Assembly: GCF_003244875.1 (NCBI RefSeq)
Contig: NZ_LXXZ01000049.1
Coordinates: 62,001-126,000, forward strand
From: Stenotrophomonas sepilia
Lineage (GTDB): Bacteria > Pseudomonadota > Gammaproteobacteria > Xanthomonadales > Xanthomonadaceae
Direction of reading: 5' to 3'
DNA: 64,000 nt
Positions 9,311-20,177 of the stretch are shown here, piece after piece (within the stretch, counting starts at the first letter, position 1; each line of letters opens with the position of its first letter). Below the pieces are notes generated by a model that saw only the letters and a program-made list of their open reading frames with translations, ran no database searches and was not told the DNA's origin. The translations under genes were made by a program, and so were the position numbers.

Positions 9311-9389
9311 GTAGTGCCGGCCGCTGGCCGGCAGCTTCACGATGCCAGCAGTGGCGGACAGAGTGCTGCCGGCCAGCGGCCGGCACTAC
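9311..9389. repeat. SMAG REP pair (TGCCGGCCGCTGGCC type)
   Basis: GTAGTGCCGGCCGCTGGCC at 9311 faces an inverted copy ending GGCCAGCGGCCGGCACTAC at 9389. It lies between rnpB and the convergent DM13 gene, so it may serve as a shared hairpin end. Confidence 0.9.
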
Positions 9390-9407
9390 CTCGACGTCGC
9401 GCGGTCC

Positions 9408-9887
9408 TCAGCCCGGCGTGCGGTACTGCCCGGCGGAAATGAACTGCGAGAAGCGCTCGCACCACACCACCACCGTGGTGTAGTCGTCCACGTCCACGTT
9501 CGCGGGCACCTCGACCAGGAAGCGGTTGAAGGTCTTTACCTCGCCGATGCGCTGGGCCTGCGCCTTGATCTTCAGGAAGTCGGCCTTGTTGTCGACGAAA
9601 TCGCGAACCAGATAGACCTTGTAATCCGGGCCCGGTCCCATCTTCCCGTCGAAGGCGACCTGGGTGGCGCTGACGCTGACCTTGCCTTCGGCCCAGTGCA
9701 CCGCATCGCTGCCTTTGAGGTCGCGGCGGAAGGTGGTGCGGTAGGTGGCGTCTTTCATTGCGGCCTGTACCTGGGCGACCGGCGGGTCATCGGGGGCGAT
9801 CAGGATCGGCAGCAGATAGACGCCCAGGCCGAAGCCCAGGCCGAGGGTGAGCAGATGGGTGGCGAGCAGGATGAGGATGCGGCGCAT
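9408..9887 (-). CDS. DM13 domain-containing membrane-anchored protein
   Basis: The 159-residue protein starts with a membrane anchor (RRILILLATHLLTLGLGFGLGVYLLP) and carries a DM13 domain over about residues 55-155 (GKVSVSATQVAFDGKMGPGPDYKVYLV; VVVWCERFSQFISAGQY). DM13 domains are thought to bind haem or act in redox steps through a conserved cysteine, present here in VVWCERF; the cellular role is unknown. The ATG at 9887 has an excellent AAGGAGG site. It is monocistronic. Confidence 0.85.
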   Translation of the reverse strand: MRRILILLATHLLTLGLGFGLGVYLLPILIAPDDPPVAQVQAAMKDATYRTTFRRDLKGSDAVHWAEGKVSVSATQVAFDGKMGPGPDYKVYLVRDFVDNKADFLKIKAQAQRIGEVKTFNRFLVEVPANVDVDDYTTVVVWCERFSQFISAGQYRTPG

Positions 9888-10125
9888 GGGGCCTCCTTGT
9901 GGTTGCGGTCGATCGCGCGGCGTGATGCCGGGCGCGACCACCCTGGGAGGTCAGGGCCGACATTTATAGACACAGTGCCAAATGCGAAAAGGACACAGTG
10001 GGCGGGCTGGAATGCCGGAACCCCTGTGGCACAGGCACATTGCGGTCGCGGCTGGAAGCTGAATGACGTTTCAAGCCCGCTGCGATGGCGACCGCCGTCA
10101 CGTGGATCGCGACAGCAAGCTGCGG

Positions 10126-10201
10126 GTAGTGCCGGCCGCTGGCCGGCAGCGTCATGGCGAATCCGAGCATCCAAAGGCTGCCGGCCAGCGGCCGGCACTA
10201 C
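10126..10201. repeat. SMAG REP pair in the 354-bp gap upstream of the DM13 gene
   Basis: GTAGTGCCGGCCGCTGGCC at 10126 and its inverted partner ending CGGCACTAC at 10201 enclose a 30-bp spacer. The remainder of 9888-10241 holds no gene I can support; the less GC-rich stretch around 9960-10000 is the likely DM13 promoter region. Confidence 0.9.
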
Positions 10202-10241
10202 CCCCGCCAAGAGCATCCGGCCAGGGGCCGTCATGACCGGG

Positions 10242-11030
10242 TCAGAAAATGACGTGGCTTTGTCCGCTCGGTGCACCCTGCGGGCCGAAGCGGCGTTCGT
10301 GGATCTCGCCGTGGCCGTCGGCGTCGATCAGCAGCACGGTGCTGGCGCGGGTGCCGTAGTCGTCGCCGCGGATGAAGGCCGGGCTCAACCAGCGCTCGCG
10401 TTCCAGGCCGATGCCGGTGTCGGGCAGGTCGCTGTCGGCGGGGCGGTGTTCATCGGCCAAGGCATTCCAGAGCGGGGTCAGGTCCGGGGTCAGATCCCTT
10501 TCGCGTTGCGAAAGGGATCTGACCCCGTCTTCCTGCAGCCAGGCTTCAAGGGCCGCCATCAACCTGCGGGTCTTCGGCCAGGGCGCGTCCAGCGCGCCGT
10601 TGGACATGCCGTGTACGCCCGGGCCAAGCGTCTGCCGTTCGGCGGGATGGTTGCCCAGGTACTCCAGGCTGTCGCTATCGGCCAGCAGGAGATTGAACGG
10701 GGCGTAGGCGCCAGCCACGGTCGCCAAGCGGTCGATATGCACGGCGGCCGGGTCGCGGCCGCGCAGGAAGTCGGCCACCAGCGCGCCTCGCGACGGTCCG
10801 GTCTGGGCCGCCAGCGGGTCGCGGACGTTGGTGACCACCGCCATCCGGCCCGAGGCGCCGACTCCGGCCCAGCCACCGCCGGAGCGCAGGTCGCGTCCTC
10901 CGATGACGGAGGTCTCATCCTGCCAGGTGGCCAGCGCCGCGGTGGGGCGGGCGTGGAACTCATCACGGTTGCCGGTCATCACCAGCCGCCAGCGCGGGTG
11001 GTGCATCCAGCCAAGAGCAAGCAGGCACAT
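10242..11030 (-). CDS. NRDE family protein (TANGO2-like)
   Basis: The 262-residue protein belongs to the NRDE/TANGO2 family, named for the N-terminal TGNRDEFHARPTAAL motif (residues about 19-33). GGRDLRSGGGWAGV, TNVRDP, GNHP and YGTRASTVLLID are further conserved blocks. Cys2 follows the initiator Met, as in N-terminal-nucleophile-like members, although the biochemical role is unsettled; TANGO2 homologues have been linked to haem and lipid handling. The start is the ATG at 11030, since upstream sequence is not conserved-looking. Residues around 168-181 (VRSLSQRERDLTP) are encoded by an inserted palindrome. Confidence 0.88.
   Translation of the reverse strand: MCLLALGWMHHPRWRLVMTGNRDEFHARPTAALATWQDETSVIGGRDLRSGGGWAGVGASGRMAVVTNVRDPLAAQTGPSRGALVADFLRGRDPAAVHIDRLATVAGAYAPFNLLLADSDSLEYLGNHPAERQTLGPGVHGMSNGALDAPWPKTRRLMAALEAWLQEDGVRSLSQRERDLTPDLTPLWNALADEHRPADSDLPDTGIGLERERWLSPAFIRGDDYGTRASTVLLIDADGHGEIHERRFGPQGAPSGQSHVIF
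10486..10526. repeat. GGGGTCAG-type palindrome inside the NRDE gene, copy 2
   Basis: A 19-bp arm, GGGGTCAGATCCCTTTCGC, and its exact complement are separated by only GTT. It reads in frame through the NRDE coding sequence. This is the most perfect copy of the family in the window. Confidence 0.9.
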
Positions 11031-11245
11031 GGCCTCATTGTGCACCGTTTGCGCAGTCCGGCGCCGTTTCCGGCACGGCTCGGATGAATGCGCGGCCGAT
11101 GTTTCACACCCCGTCCACGCCCCTGAACTTCCGTTCAATCTCAAAAATTGAGACGGATCAGCAACTTGTGGATAAGCCTTGAACAAGTCTCTAAAGGTTG
11201 TTGCAAGCCATTGATGCGGCTGGCGATTTCCCTGCTGAAAAGTTG

Positions 11246-11316
11246 TTGACAACCCTCGGCCCGCTGCTAAGGTGGGCATCAGAGGGAAATCCGGGTGTTT
11301 TGTGGGTTTTCGTGGT
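11246..11316 (+). promoter_or_regulatory. dcw promoter with five-box MraZ-type operator
   Basis: A consensus -35 (TTGACA, 11246-11251) is followed at 16 bp by a weak -10 (TAAGGT, 11268-11273). From 11272 five G-rich pentamers recur every ten bases: GTGGG (11272), GAGGG (11282), CGGGT (11292), GTGGG (11302), GTGGT (11312). In other bacteria MraZ represses dcw transcription by binding TGGGN repeats spaced by five bases, so this is the probable autoregulatory site. The rest of 11031-11354 shows no gene. Confidence 0.75.
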
Positions 11317-11354
11317 TCAATGTTTCACCGGGCGAAGGACAAGGTGCAGGCGTC

Positions 11355-11801
11355 GTGTTCCAGGGCGAGACGGCCATCACAGTTGACGACAAGGGGCGCA
11401 TGGCGGTTCCCACCGCTTACCGCGACCTCGTCGCGCGCGCCAGCAACAACCGTCTCGTGCTGACCTACAACCCGTTCGAAGCCGGCTGCCTGTGGCTGTA
11501 CGCAGAGTCGGAATGGGAACGGGTCCGCGACGATGTGATGTCCAAGCCCAACACCCAGCGCGTCGTGCGCCTGTTGCAGCAGAAGCTGGTCGGCTCGGCC
11601 GCCCATCTGGAGCTGGACGGCAACGGTCGCATCAGCATCCCCGCCAGCCACCGCGGTGCGGTGGGCATTGAGAAGAAGGCGGTATTGCTCGGTATGGGCG
11701 ACAAGTTCGAATTGTGGAGCGAGCAGGCGCATCGGGCCCTGATCCAGCAGACATTGTCTGACGAGGATCTGGGTGATGGGTTGCTCGACCTGAAGTTGTG
11801 A
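11355..11801 (+). CDS. mraZ: transcriptional regulator MraZ
   Basis: MraZ is a DNA-binding repressor of the division and cell-wall cluster, forming ring-shaped oligomers of double AbrB-like domains. The 148-residue product has the expected two repeats ([16 protein letters not shown] near the start; [16 protein letters not shown] near 85-100). The GTG at 11355 gives the standard family N-terminus (MFQGE). It heads a run of genes with four-base overlaps, and its own likely operator lies just upstream. Confidence 0.95.
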   Translation: MFQGETAITVDDKGRMAVPTAYRDLVARASNNRLVLTYNPFEAGCLWLYAESEWERVRDDVMSKPNTQRVVRLLQQKLVGSAAHLELDGNGRISIPASHRGAVGIEKKAVLLGMGDKFELWSEQAHRALIQQTLSDEDLGDGLLDLKL

Positions 11802-12784
11802 GCCGGGGTGCCCGGATGCGCCCAGAAGCGCAGGCCGGTCACCTTCCGGTGTCGCAGTCGCCGGCGGTGCACCTGCCGGTCCTGTACACCCAGGTCCTTG
11901 AAGGCCTGAGGGTGATCGAAAACGGACGTTATCTGGATGGCACGTTCGGTCGTGGCGGTCATGCACGTGGCGTGCTCACCCAGCTCGGTCCCGAGGGGCG
12001 CCTGCTGGTCATGGACAAGGATCCGGACGCCATCGCCGTTGCCGAGCGCGATTTCGCGCCGGATCCGCGCGTGTCCATCTTCCGTGGCAGCTTCGCCCAG
12101 CTGCTGCAGTGGGATGCGACGGCCGAAGGCCTGGACGGCGTGCTGTTCGACCTGGGCGTGTCGTCGCCGCAGCTGGATGTGGCCGAACGTGGCTTCAGCT
12201 TCGGCAAGGACGGCCCGCTGGACATGCGCATGGACCCGGACAGCGGTGAAAGCGCTGCGCAGTGGATCAACCGCGTGGAAGAGCGCGAGATCGCCGATGT
12301 GCTGTGGACCTACGGCGAAGAGCGCCAGAGCCGGCGCATCGCCCGCGCCATCGTGGCCCGCCGCGAGAAGCAGCCGTTCTCCCGCACCGCCGAACTGGCC
12401 GAGCTGATCGCCTCGGTGATGCCGCGTGGAAAGGACAAGATCCATCCCGCCACGCGCAGCTTCCAGGCCATCCGCATCCACATCAACCGCGAGCTGGCAG
12501 ACCTGGAAGCGGGGCTCGATGCGGCGGTGGAACGGCTCAAGCCCGGTGGCCGTCTGGCGGTGATCAGCTTCCACTCGCTGGAAGACCGCATCGTCAAGCA
12601 GTACATGAACCGCCTGGCCAAGGCGCCGCCGGCCAACCGCCGCCTGCCCGAGGCCGTTGCGTTCGTGCCGACGCTGGACCTGATCGGTGGGGCCATCAAG
12701 GCCACCGACGAAGAGCTGGCCGCCAACCCGCGCGCCCGCAGCGCCGTGCTGCGCGTGGCCCAGAAGCGGGAGGCCGACGCATGA
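11798..12784 (+). CDS. rsmH: 16S rRNA (cytosine(1402)-N4)-methyltransferase
   Basis: RsmH (MraW) N4-methylates C1402 of 16S rRNA, the same nucleotide modified by RsmI, whose gene also lies in this window. The 328-residue product has the SAM-binding [24 protein letters not shown] and [15 protein letters not shown] motifs, and the C-terminal [15 protein letters not shown]. The GTG at 11798 overlaps the mraZ stop by four bases; an ATG at 11816 is an alternative. It is the second gene of the dcw operon. Confidence 0.95.
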   Translation: MSRGARMRPEAQAGHLPVSQSPAVHLPVLYTQVLEGLRVIENGRYLDGTFGRGGHARGVLTQLGPEGRLLVMDKDPDAIAVAERDFAPDPRVSIFRGSFAQLLQWDATAEGLDGVLFDLGVSSPQLDVAERGFSFGKDGPLDMRMDPDSGESAAQWINRVEEREIADVLWTYGEERQSRRIARAIVARREKQPFSRTAELAELIASVMPRGKDKIHPATRSFQAIRIHINRELADLEAGLDAAVERLKPGGRLAVISFHSLEDRIVKQYMNRLAKAPPANRRLPEAVAFVPTLDLIGGAIKATDEELAANPRARSAVLRVAQKREADA

Positions 12785-13044
12785 GCCGGCTGCTGCTGAT
12801 CATCCTGTTGGCCTGCACCGTGGCCTCGGCGATCGGCGTCGTGTTCGTGCGTCACCGTCATCGGCAGACGTTCATCGAGCTGTCGCGCGCCGAGCGCAAG
12901 CGCGATGACATCAACCTGGAATTCGGCCGTCTGCAGCTGGAGCAGGCCACGCTGGCCGAAGCCAACCGTGTCGATCGCATCGCCCGCGAAAAGCTCGGCA
13001 TGAAGTTCCCCGAGGCCGCCGACATCGTGGTGGTGCGCCCATGA
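12781..13044 (+). CDS. ftsL: cell division protein FtsL
   Basis: An 87-residue bitopic membrane protein that, with FtsB and FtsQ, activates FtsWI at the septum. A short cytoplasmic N-terminus is followed by a membrane helix (about residues 4-24) and a periplasmic coiled coil ([20 protein letters not shown]). Low sequence conservation is normal for FtsL; size, topology and position between rsmH and ftsI make the call. Both ends overlap neighbours by ATGA. Confidence 0.92.
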   Translation: MSRLLLIILLACTVASAIGVVFVRHRHRQTFIELSRAERKRDDINLEFGRLQLEQATLAEANRVDRIAREKLGMKFPEAADIVVVRP

Positions 13045-14885
13045 GCAAGGCCGGTCGCAACCGTCCACGCAATGCCTTCAACCTGCGCCAGCGCCTGCGC
13101 TGGGTGGCGTTGGCGCTTGGCCTGTGCTCGGTGTCGCTGGTCGGCCGCGCGGCCTACGTACAGATCATCAACAGCGACTTCTACCAGCGCCAGGGTGAGG
13201 CCCGCTACCTGCGCGAGCTGCCGATCAAGACTTCGCGCGGCATGATCACCGACCGCAACGGCGAGCCGCTGGCGGTGTCCACGCCGGTTGCCTCGATCTG
13301 GGTCAACCCGCAGGACCTGCTGCGTTCGCCCGAACGCATCCCCGAGCTGGCCCAGGCGGTCGGCATGTCGGTGGATGAGCTGAGCAGCCGCCTGTCGCAG
13401 AAGTCGGACAAGGAATTCATGTACCTGCGTCGCCGGATCAATCCGGACGAGGCGGAGAAGGTGGTCGCGCTGAAGATTCCGGGCGTGGCCGCGCAGCGCG
13501 AGTTCCGCCGCTTCTACCCGCAGGGTGAGGCGATGGCGCACGTGCTGGGCTTCACCAACATCGATGATCGCGGCCAGGAAGGCCTGGAACTGGCCTTCGA
13601 CGAATGGCTGCGCGGCAAGCCCGGTGCGAAGCGGGTGATCCGCAACCGCAAGGGCGAGACCGTCGAAAGCGATCTGCTGCGTGCCGCTGAGCCGGGCAAG
13701 GACCTGACCCTCAGCATCGACCGCCGCATCCAGTACCTGGCCTTCAAGGAACTGCGCAACGCGCTGGTGGCCAACAAGGCGGCCGGCGGTTCAATGGTGA
13801 TCATGGACGTGACCACCGGCGAGATCCTGGCCATGGTCAACCTGCCGACCTACAACCCGAATTCGTTGACCGGCGCGATCCCTGATACGCGCCGCAACCG
13901 CGCGGTGACCGACCTGGTCGAGCCGGGTTCGACGATGAAGCCGCTGACCATCGCCACCGCGCTGCAGGCCGGTGTGGTGACCAAGGACACCATCATCGAC
14001 ACCAACCCGGGCTACATGACGCTGGGTCGCTTCACCATCCGCGACGTGCCACGCAACAACGGCGTGCTGAACGTGACCGGCGTGATCACCCGCAGTTCGA
14101 ACGTGGGTGCAGCCAAGGTTGCGGCGAAGATGCCGGACCAGACCTTCTACGACGGCGTGCGCCGCTTCGGCTATGGCTCGGCGCCGCACAGCGGGTTCCC
14201 GGGTGAATCGGCCGGTGTGGTGATGCGTCCGGCGCGCTGGTCGGGGACCACCAAGACCACCATGTCCTACGGCTATGGCCTGTCGGTCACGCCGCTGCAG
14301 ATTGCCACCGCGTACTCGGCACTGGCCAACGGCGGGCGCCTTATCGCGCCGACTTTCGTCAAGGGCCAGCGCAACGAAGGCCAGCAGATCATCGATGAAA
14401 ACGTCGCCAGGCAGGTGGTGGCGATGATGGAGACGGTGGTCACCCAGGGCGGCGCCAAGCAGGCGGCGGTGCTGGGCTACCGCGTGGCCGGCAAGACCGG
14501 CACCGCGCGCAAGGCCGGTCCGGGTGGTTACGAGCGCGGGCATTACAACGCGCTGTTTGCCGGCGTGGTGCCGGCCACCAACCCGCGCTTCGCCACCGTC
14601 ATCGTCATCAACGATCCGCAGGCCGGCAAGTTCTACGGCGGCCTGGTGTCGGCGCCGGTCTATCACAACGTGATGGAAGGCACCCTGCGCCTGATGGACG
14701 TGCCGCTGGACGACCTGCAGTCGTGGCTGGCCGCACAGCAGTCGGGCAAGGTCGGCCATTCGGCCTCGATCCTGCCCGCACCGCCGGCCGAGACCGCGCT
14801 GCCGGTCGATGCCGCCGCTGAATTCGATGCTGCGCTGCCGAGCGCGCAAGCCCAGACGCCGCCCGCTACGGGAGGCACGCAATGA
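13041..14885 (+). CDS. ftsI: peptidoglycan D,D-transpeptidase FtsI (PBP3)
   Basis: The septal class B penicillin-binding protein, which cross-links new wall made by FtsW. The 614-residue protein has an N-terminal membrane anchor (about 22-42), a pedestal domain and a transpeptidase domain with all catalytic motifs: S297-T-M-K300 (in EPGSTMKPL), S352-S-N354 and K485-T-G487. The C-terminal tail is alanine/proline-rich. ATGA overlap with ftsL and a four-base overlap with murE support co-translation. Confidence 0.96.
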   Translation: MSKAGRNRPRNAFNLRQRLRWVALALGLCSVSLVGRAAYVQIINSDFYQRQGEARYLRELPIKTSRGMITDRNGEPLAVSTPVASIWVNPQDLLRSPERIPELAQAVGMSVDELSSRLSQKSDKEFMYLRRRINPDEAEKVVALKIPGVAAQREFRRFYPQGEAMAHVLGFTNIDDRGQEGLELAFDEWLRGKPGAKRVIRNRKGETVESDLLRAAEPGKDLTLSIDRRIQYLAFKELRNALVANKAAGGSMVIMDVTTGEILAMVNLPTYNPNSLTGAIPDTRRNRAVTDLVEPGSTMKPLTIATALQAGVVTKDTIIDTNPGYMTLGRFTIRDVPRNNGVLNVTGVITRSSNVGAAKVAAKMPDQTFYDGVRRFGYGSAPHSGFPGESAGVVMRPARWSGTTKTTMSYGYGLSVTPLQIATAYSALANGGRLIAPTFVKGQRNEGQQIIDENVARQVVAMMETVVTQGGAKQAAVLGYRVAGKTGTARKAGPGGYERGHYNALFAGVVPATNPRFATVIVINDPQAGKFYGGLVSAPVYHNVMEGTLRLMDVPLDDLQSWLAAQQSGKVGHSASILPAPPAETALPVDAAAEFDAALPSAQAQTPPATGGTQ

Positions 14886-16390
14886 GTCCTTCGATGTTGC
14901 TTTCGCAGTTGCTTCCGGACGTGGCCCTGGCGGGCCATGATCCCGTTCTGACCGGCCTGGTGCTGGACAGCCGCGCCGTGCGCCCCGGCAATGCCTTCGT
15001 CGCCATCGCCGGTTTCGGCGCGCATGGCCTGGGCTTTGTCGAGCAGGCCCGTGCGGCCGGTGCCAGCGCCATCCTGTTCGAGCCACCGGCACCGACCGAG
15101 CTGCCGGCGCCGGCCGATGCGATCGCCGTGCCGGGCCTGCGGGCGCGCATGGGGGCGATGGCCGACCAGTTCCACGGCGCGCCGTCACGGGCGATGGCGA
15201 TGGTCGGCGTGACCGGTACCAACGGCAAGACCTCCACCGTGCAACTGCTGGCCCAGGCCTGGCACCTGCTCGGAACGCCCAGTGGCAGTATCGGCACGTT
15301 GGGCGCCGGACTTTATGGTGCGGTCGAGCCGACCGGATTCACCACGCCGCTGGTACTGCAGATGCATGCGCTGCTGGCACAGCTGCGCGACGCCGGTGCG
15401 CGTGCGGTGGCGATGGAAGTCAGCTCGCACGCGCTGGACCAGGGCCGCGTGGATGCCGTGCACTACGACGTGGCGGTGTTCACCAACCTCACCCGCGACC
15501 ATCTGGACTACCACGGTGACATGGCCAGCTACGGCGCGGCCAAGGCGCGGCTGTTCCATCGCCCGGGCCTGAAGGCGGCGGTGGTCAACCTGGACGACGC
15601 CTTTGGTCGCCAGCTGTTCGCTGGCCTGCCTGCCGGCGTGCAACCGATCGGCCTGAGCTCGCGCGGTGCCGCTGACGCCAGCGTGCGCGCTGAAGCGCTG
15701 CAGCTGGATGGGCGCGGTATTGCCTTCGAGCTGGTCATCGACAGCCAGCGCGCCGCGGTGCAGTCGCCGCTGCTGGGCCGCTTCAACGTGGACAACCTGC
15801 TGGCCGTGGCCGGCACCCTGCACGCGCAGGGCCAGCCGCTGCCGCGCATCGCCGAAGTGCTGTCGGCGCTGCAGCCGATCCGTGGCCGCATGAACCGCCT
15901 CGGCGGCGAAGACGGCCTGCCGACCGTGGTGGTCGACTACGCACATACCCCGGACGCGCTGGAGCAGGCGCTGGACAGCCTGCACGGCCATCTGCAGGGC
16001 ACGCTGTTCTGCGTGTTCGGCTGCGGTGGCGAGCGCGATTCAGGCAAGCGTCCGCAGATGGCGGCGATTGCCGAGCGCCTGGCCAACCAGGTCATCGTCA
16101 CCGACGACAACCCGCGTGGCGAGAATGGCGACGTGATCGTGGCCGACATCCTGGCCGGCTTCCAGCACGCCGATGCCGTGACCGTGCAGCGCAACCGCGC
16201 GCGTGCGATCGGCCTGGCGGTGAAGCGTGCCGGTGCCGGCGACATCATCCTGATTGCCGGCAAGGGCCATGAGCCGTACCAGGAAGTGAATGGCGTGCGT
16301 CATGACTTCGACGACACCGAAGTGGCTGCGGCTGCACTGGCGGCCAAGGCCGGTGTTCTGCAGGCACAGGCCGGGGAGGGCGCCGCATGA
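14882..16390 (+). CDS. murE: UDP-MurNAc-L-Ala-D-Glu:meso-diaminopimelate ligase
   Basis: MurE adds meso-diaminopimelate to UDP-MurNAc-dipeptide in the cytoplasm. The 502-residue Mur ligase has an ATP-binding [12 protein letters not shown] near residues 108-119, a central domain ([22 protein letters not shown]), and the DNPR motif (TDDNPRGEN near 405), which selects diaminopimelate rather than lysine. It overlaps ftsI and murF by four bases each. Confidence 0.96.
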   Translation: MSPSMLLSQLLPDVALAGHDPVLTGLVLDSRAVRPGNAFVAIAGFGAHGLGFVEQARAAGASAILFEPPAPTELPAPADAIAVPGLRARMGAMADQFHGAPSRAMAMVGVTGTNGKTSTVQLLAQAWHLLGTPSGSIGTLGAGLYGAVEPTGFTTPLVLQMHALLAQLRDAGARAVAMEVSSHALDQGRVDAVHYDVAVFTNLTRDHLDYHGDMASYGAAKARLFHRPGLKAAVVNLDDAFGRQLFAGLPAGVQPIGLSSRGAADASVRAEALQLDGRGIAFELVIDSQRAAVQSPLLGRFNVDNLLAVAGTLHAQGQPLPRIAEVLSALQPIRGRMNRLGGEDGLPTVVVDYAHTPDALEQALDSLHGHLQGTLFCVFGCGGERDSGKRPQMAAIAERLANQVIVTDDNPRGENGDVIVADILAGFQHADAVTVQRNRARAIGLAVKRAGAGDIILIAGKGHEPYQEVNGVRHDFDDTEVAAAALAAKAGVLQAQAGEGAA

Positions 16391-17781
16391 AGCGCACCCT
16401 GCTTTCGCTGATCGCACACTGGGCCGGTGGCGAGATCCACGGCGACGACGTGGCCATCGATGCAGTCAGCAATGACACCCGCAACCTGGGCCCGGGCAGC
16501 CTGTATGTGGCGCTGCGCGGCGAGCGTTTCGACGGGCATGACTTCGCTGCCGACGCGCAGGCGCGCGGTGCCAGTGCGCTGCTGGTCGAGCGGCTGCTGC
16601 CGATCGAGCTGCCGCAGGTACTGGTGGCCGACAGCGAGCTGGCACTGGCGAAGATCGCTACCGGCATGCAGCGTGACCGTGGCACCGAGGTGTTCGCGAT
16701 CACCGGCAGCAATGGCAAGACCAGCGTGAAGAGCCTGCTGCTGTCGATCCTGCAGCAGGTGGCCCAGCACGCGCACAAGGTGGTCTACGCCAACCCGGGT
16801 AACCGCAACAACGAGATCGGCCTGCCGCTGGCGGTGATCGATGCGCCGGAAGATGCCGACTACGCCGTCTACGAGATGGGCGCTGGCAAGCCTGGCGATA
16901 TCGCCTACCTGACCGACATCGCCCGCCCGCGCTATGCGCTGGTCAACAACATTGCCCCGGCACACCTGGAACGCATGGGCAGCCTGCTCGGCGTGGCGGT
17001 GACCAAGGGCGCGATCTATGCCGCGCTGCCGGCCGATGGCGTGGCAGTGATCAACGCCGACGATGCCTATGGCCGCTGGTTCGAGCAGCACTTCATCAGC
17101 ACCCCGGCGCGTTGCCGCGTGCTGCGCTACGGCCTCGAACACTCGGCGGACGTGACCGCGCGCGACATCCGCGCCGGTGCACAGGGCAGCCAGTTCACCC
17201 TGGTCGCACCGACCGGCGAAGCCCGCGTGGTGCTGGGCCTGCCGGGTCGCCACAACGTCAGCAATGCGCTGGCCGCCGCCAGCCTGGCGCTGGCCGCGGG
17301 TGTCGATCTGGCGCTGATTGCCGCCGGCCTGGCCGAAGCGCAGCCGGTGCCGGGCCGCCAGATTGCCCATCAGCTGCGCAACGGCGCGGTGCTGGTGGAT
17401 GACAGCTACAACGCCAATCCCGGCTCGCTGGCTGCGGCCATCGATGCCCTGGCCGCCGCCCCGGAAGAGGGCTGGCTGGTGCTGGGTGACATGCGCGAAC
17501 TGGGCCCGGACGCCGAGGCGCTGCATGCGCAGGCCGGCATCCGCGCACGCGCTGCCGGCCTGAAGCGGCTGTATGCGCTGGGTCCGCTCAGTGCCGCCGC
17601 TGCGGCCGCCTTCGGTGAAGGCGGTCGCCATTTCGCTACCCATGGTGCGCTGTCACAGGCGCTGCAGGATGAGTTGCACGCTGGTGTGCGCTGCCTGGTC
17701 AAGGGTTCCCGTGGCAGTGCCATGGACCTGATCGTCAAAGCGCTGCTGGCGCAAGGAGAGGAATCCCCGCATGTTGTATGA
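16387..17781 (+). CDS. murF: UDP-MurNAc-tripeptide:D-Ala-D-Ala ligase
   Basis: MurF adds the D-Ala-D-Ala dipeptide made by Ddl, completing UDP-MurNAc-pentapeptide. The 464-residue product shows the Mur-ligase ATP loop [13 protein letters not shown] near 104-116, [23 protein letters not shown], and the C-terminal [12 protein letters not shown]. It overlaps murE by four bases and the mraY start by eleven, so reinitiation on mraY is likely. Confidence 0.96.
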   Translation: MKRTLLSLIAHWAGGEIHGDDVAIDAVSNDTRNLGPGSLYVALRGERFDGHDFAADAQARGASALLVERLLPIELPQVLVADSELALAKIATGMQRDRGTEVFAITGSNGKTSVKSLLLSILQQVAQHAHKVVYANPGNRNNEIGLPLAVIDAPEDADYAVYEMGAGKPGDIAYLTDIARPRYALVNNIAPAHLERMGSLLGVAVTKGAIYAALPADGVAVINADDAYGRWFEQHFISTPARCRVLRYGLEHSADVTARDIRAGAQGSQFTLVAPTGEARVVLGLPGRHNVSNALAAASLALAAGVDLALIAAGLAEAQPVPGRQIAHQLRNGAVLVDDSYNANPGSLAAAIDALAAAPEEGWLVLGDMRELGPDAEALHAQAGIRARAAGLKRLYALGPLSAAAAAAFGEGGRHFATHGALSQALQDELHAGVRCLVKGSRGSAMDLIVKALLAQGEESPHVV

Positions 17782-18856
17782 ACTGGCTCGATGGTTGCAG
17801 CAGTTGGAGAGCCTGTTCGGGCTGTTCAACTACCAGACGTTCCGCGCCATCCTTGCCGCGCTGACGGCCCTGTTCCTGTCGCTGTGGCTTGGACCGGCGA
17901 TGATCCGCAAGCTCGCCCAGTTCAAGGGCGGCCAGCCGATCCGCCAGGACGGTCCGCAGACCCATTTCTCCAAGGCCGGCACGCCGACCATGGGCGGTTC
18001 GCTGATCCTGCTCACCATCACCCTGTCGGTGCTGATGTGGGCCGACCTGCGCAACCGCTACGTGTGGCTGGTGCTGGCGGTGATGCTGTGCTTCGGCGCC
18101 ATCGGCTGGTATGACGACTGGATCAAGATCGTCCGCCGTGACCCGAACGGCCTGAAGTCGCGCTGGAAGTACCTGCTGCAGTCGATCTTCGGCCTGGCCG
18201 CGGGCCTGTTCCTGTTCTACACGGCCGACGTGCCGGCAGCGCTGACCTTCTACATCCCGATGTTCAAGTCGGTCGCGCTGCCGCTGGCCGGCATCGGCTT
18301 CGTGGCCATCGCCTACTTCTGGATCGTCGGCTTCTCCAACGCGGTGAACCTGACCGACGGCCTGGACGGCCTGGCAATCATGCCGACCGTGCTGGTGGCC
18401 TGCGCGCTGGGCGTGTTCGCCTATGCCTCGGGCAACGTGGTGTTCGCCAACTACCTGCAGATCCCGCAGATCCCGGGCGCCGGCGAACTGGTCATCATCT
18501 GTGCGGCCATCGCCGGAGCCGGCCTGGGCTTCCTGTGGTTCAACACCTATCCGGCCATGGTGTTCATGGGCGACATCGGCGCGCTGGCGCTGGGTGCGGT
18601 GCTGGGCACCATCGCGGTGATCACCCGCCAGGAACTGGTGCTGGTGATCATGGGTGGCGTGTTCGTCATCGAAACCCTGTCGGTGATGATCCAGGTCGCC
18701 TCGTTCAAGCTGACCGGCAAGCGCGTGTTCCGCATGGCGCCGATCCACCACCATTTCGAACTGAAGGGCTGGCCGGAGCCGCGCGTGATCGTGCGCTTCT
18801 GGATCATCTCCGTCGTGCTCGTGCTGATCGGCCTGGCCACGTTGAAGGTGCGCTGA
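17771..18856 (+). CDS. mraY: phospho-MurNAc-pentapeptide transferase MraY
   Basis: MraY transfers phospho-MurNAc-pentapeptide to undecaprenyl phosphate, making lipid I in the inner membrane. The 361-residue polytopic protein has about ten membrane helices and the family motifs [21 protein letters not shown] (with DD), [13 protein letters not shown] near 190, [11 protein letters not shown], and [14 protein letters not shown] near 325. One base separates its stop from ftsW. In E. coli murD sits at this junction; here it is missing. Confidence 0.97.
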   Translation: MLYELARWLQQLESLFGLFNYQTFRAILAALTALFLSLWLGPAMIRKLAQFKGGQPIRQDGPQTHFSKAGTPTMGGSLILLTITLSVLMWADLRNRYVWLVLAVMLCFGAIGWYDDWIKIVRRDPNGLKSRWKYLLQSIFGLAAGLFLFYTADVPAALTFYIPMFKSVALPLAGIGFVAIAYFWIVGFSNAVNLTDGLDGLAIMPTVLVACALGVFAYASGNVVFANYLQIPQIPGAGELVIICAAIAGAGLGFLWFNTYPAMVFMGDIGALALGAVLGTIAVITRQELVLVIMGGVFVIETLSVMIQVASFKLTGKRVFRMAPIHHHFELKGWPEPRVIVRFWIISVVLVLIGLATLKVR

Positions 18857-18857
18857 G

Positions 18858-20177
18858 ATGAACGACCTGTCCCGCCAGGCAACACGCCTTGAAGCCATCG
18901 AAGGCAGCTACGACAAGTGGCTGCTGGGCGCGATCATCGCGCTCACCGGCGTGGGCGTGGTGATGGTGGCGTCCAGCTCGATCGCCTTGATGAGCAGCCC
19001 GTTCTACTACCTCAACCGCCACCTGATCTTCCTGGCGGTGGGTATCGTGCTGGCGGTCATCGCCGCCCGCACCGAGCTGAAATCCATCGAGCAGTACAAC
19101 CAGATGCTGCTGCTGGGCTGCTTCGTGCTGCTGCTGGCGGTGTTCGCGCCGGGCCTGGGCAGCACGGTCAACGGCGCACGCCGCTGGATCAACCTGGGCA
19201 TCTCCAAGTTCCAGACGGTCGAGGCGGTGAAGGTGCTGTACATCGTCTGGCTGTCCAGCTACCTGGTGCGCTTCCGCGACGAGGTCAATGCGACCTGGCC
19301 GGCGATGCTCAAGCCGCTGGGCGTGGCCGGTGCGCTGGTGGTGCTGCTGCTGCTGCAGCCGGACTTCGGTTCTTCGACCCTGCTGCTGGCGATCACCGCC
19401 GGCATGCTGGTGCTGGGCGGGGTGAACATGCCGCGCATGTCGATGCCGGTGGTCATCGGCCTGGTCGGCATGAGCGCGCTGGCGATCATCGAGCCGTACC
19501 GCATGCGCCGCATCACCTCGTTCCTGGATCCGTGGGCCGACCAGCAGGGCGACGGCTACCAGCTGTCCAACGCGCTGATGGCGGTGGGCCGTGGCGAGTG
19601 GACCGGCGTCGGCCTGGGCAATTCGGTGCAGAAGCTGTACTACCTGCCGGAAGCGCATACCGACTTCATCTTCTCGGTCACCGCCGAGGAATTCGGTTTC
19701 CTGGGTACCTGCGTGATCGTGGCGCTGTACGCGCTGCTGGTCGGCCGTACCTTCTGGCTGGGCATGCGCTGCGTGGAAATGAAGCGCCACTTCTCCGGCT
19801 ACATCGCCTTCGGCATCGGCCTGTGGATCAGCATGCAGACCTTCGTTTCGATCGGCGTGAACCTGGGCATCCTGCCGACCAAGGGCCTGACCCTGCCGCT
19901 GATCTCCTCCGGCGGCTCGTCGGTGCTGATGACCTGCGTGGCGATGGGCCTGCTGCTGCGCGTGTCCTACGAGCTCAAGCGCGCCGAGCGTCGCCAGGCC
20001 GTGCGCATCGGTGGCGCCGAAGAAACCGCTGCCGAGCCGATGGAACCCGCCGCCACGCCGGCGGCCGCCAGCGTGCCGGTGAGCGCCGAGCCGACGGCTG
20101 CCGCTGCGGCGAACGCCGCGCGCGGCACCAGCCGCCTGCAGTCGCGCATCGAACCGACCTTCGGGAGGCTGTCATGA
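18858..20177 (+). CDS. ftsW: septal peptidoglycan glycosyltransferase FtsW
   Basis: FtsW polymerises lipid II into glycan at the septum, with FtsI as partner transpeptidase. The 439-residue SEDS protein has ten membrane helices and the conserved blocks [26 protein letters not shown]-like [32 protein letters not shown] and [13 protein letters not shown]. The last 60 residues are an alanine-rich cytoplasmic tail. The stop overlaps the murG start. Confidence 0.96.
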   Translation: MNDLSRQATRLEAIEGSYDKWLLGAIIALTGVGVVMVASSSIALMSSPFYYLNRHLIFLAVGIVLAVIAARTELKSIEQYNQMLLLGCFVLLLAVFAPGLGSTVNGARRWINLGISKFQTVEAVKVLYIVWLSSYLVRFRDEVNATWPAMLKPLGVAGALVVLLLLQPDFGSSTLLLAITAGMLVLGGVNMPRMSMPVVIGLVGMSALAIIEPYRMRRITSFLDPWADQQGDGYQLSNALMAVGRGEWTGVGLGNSVQKLYYLPEAHTDFIFSVTAEEFGFLGTCVIVALYALLVGRTFWLGMRCVEMKRHFSGYIAFGIGLWISMQTFVSIGVNLGILPTKGLTLPLISSGGSSVLMTCVAMGLLLRVSYELKRAERRQAVRIGGAEETAAEPMEPAATPAAASVPVSAEPTAAAAANAARGTSRLQSRIEPTFGRLS

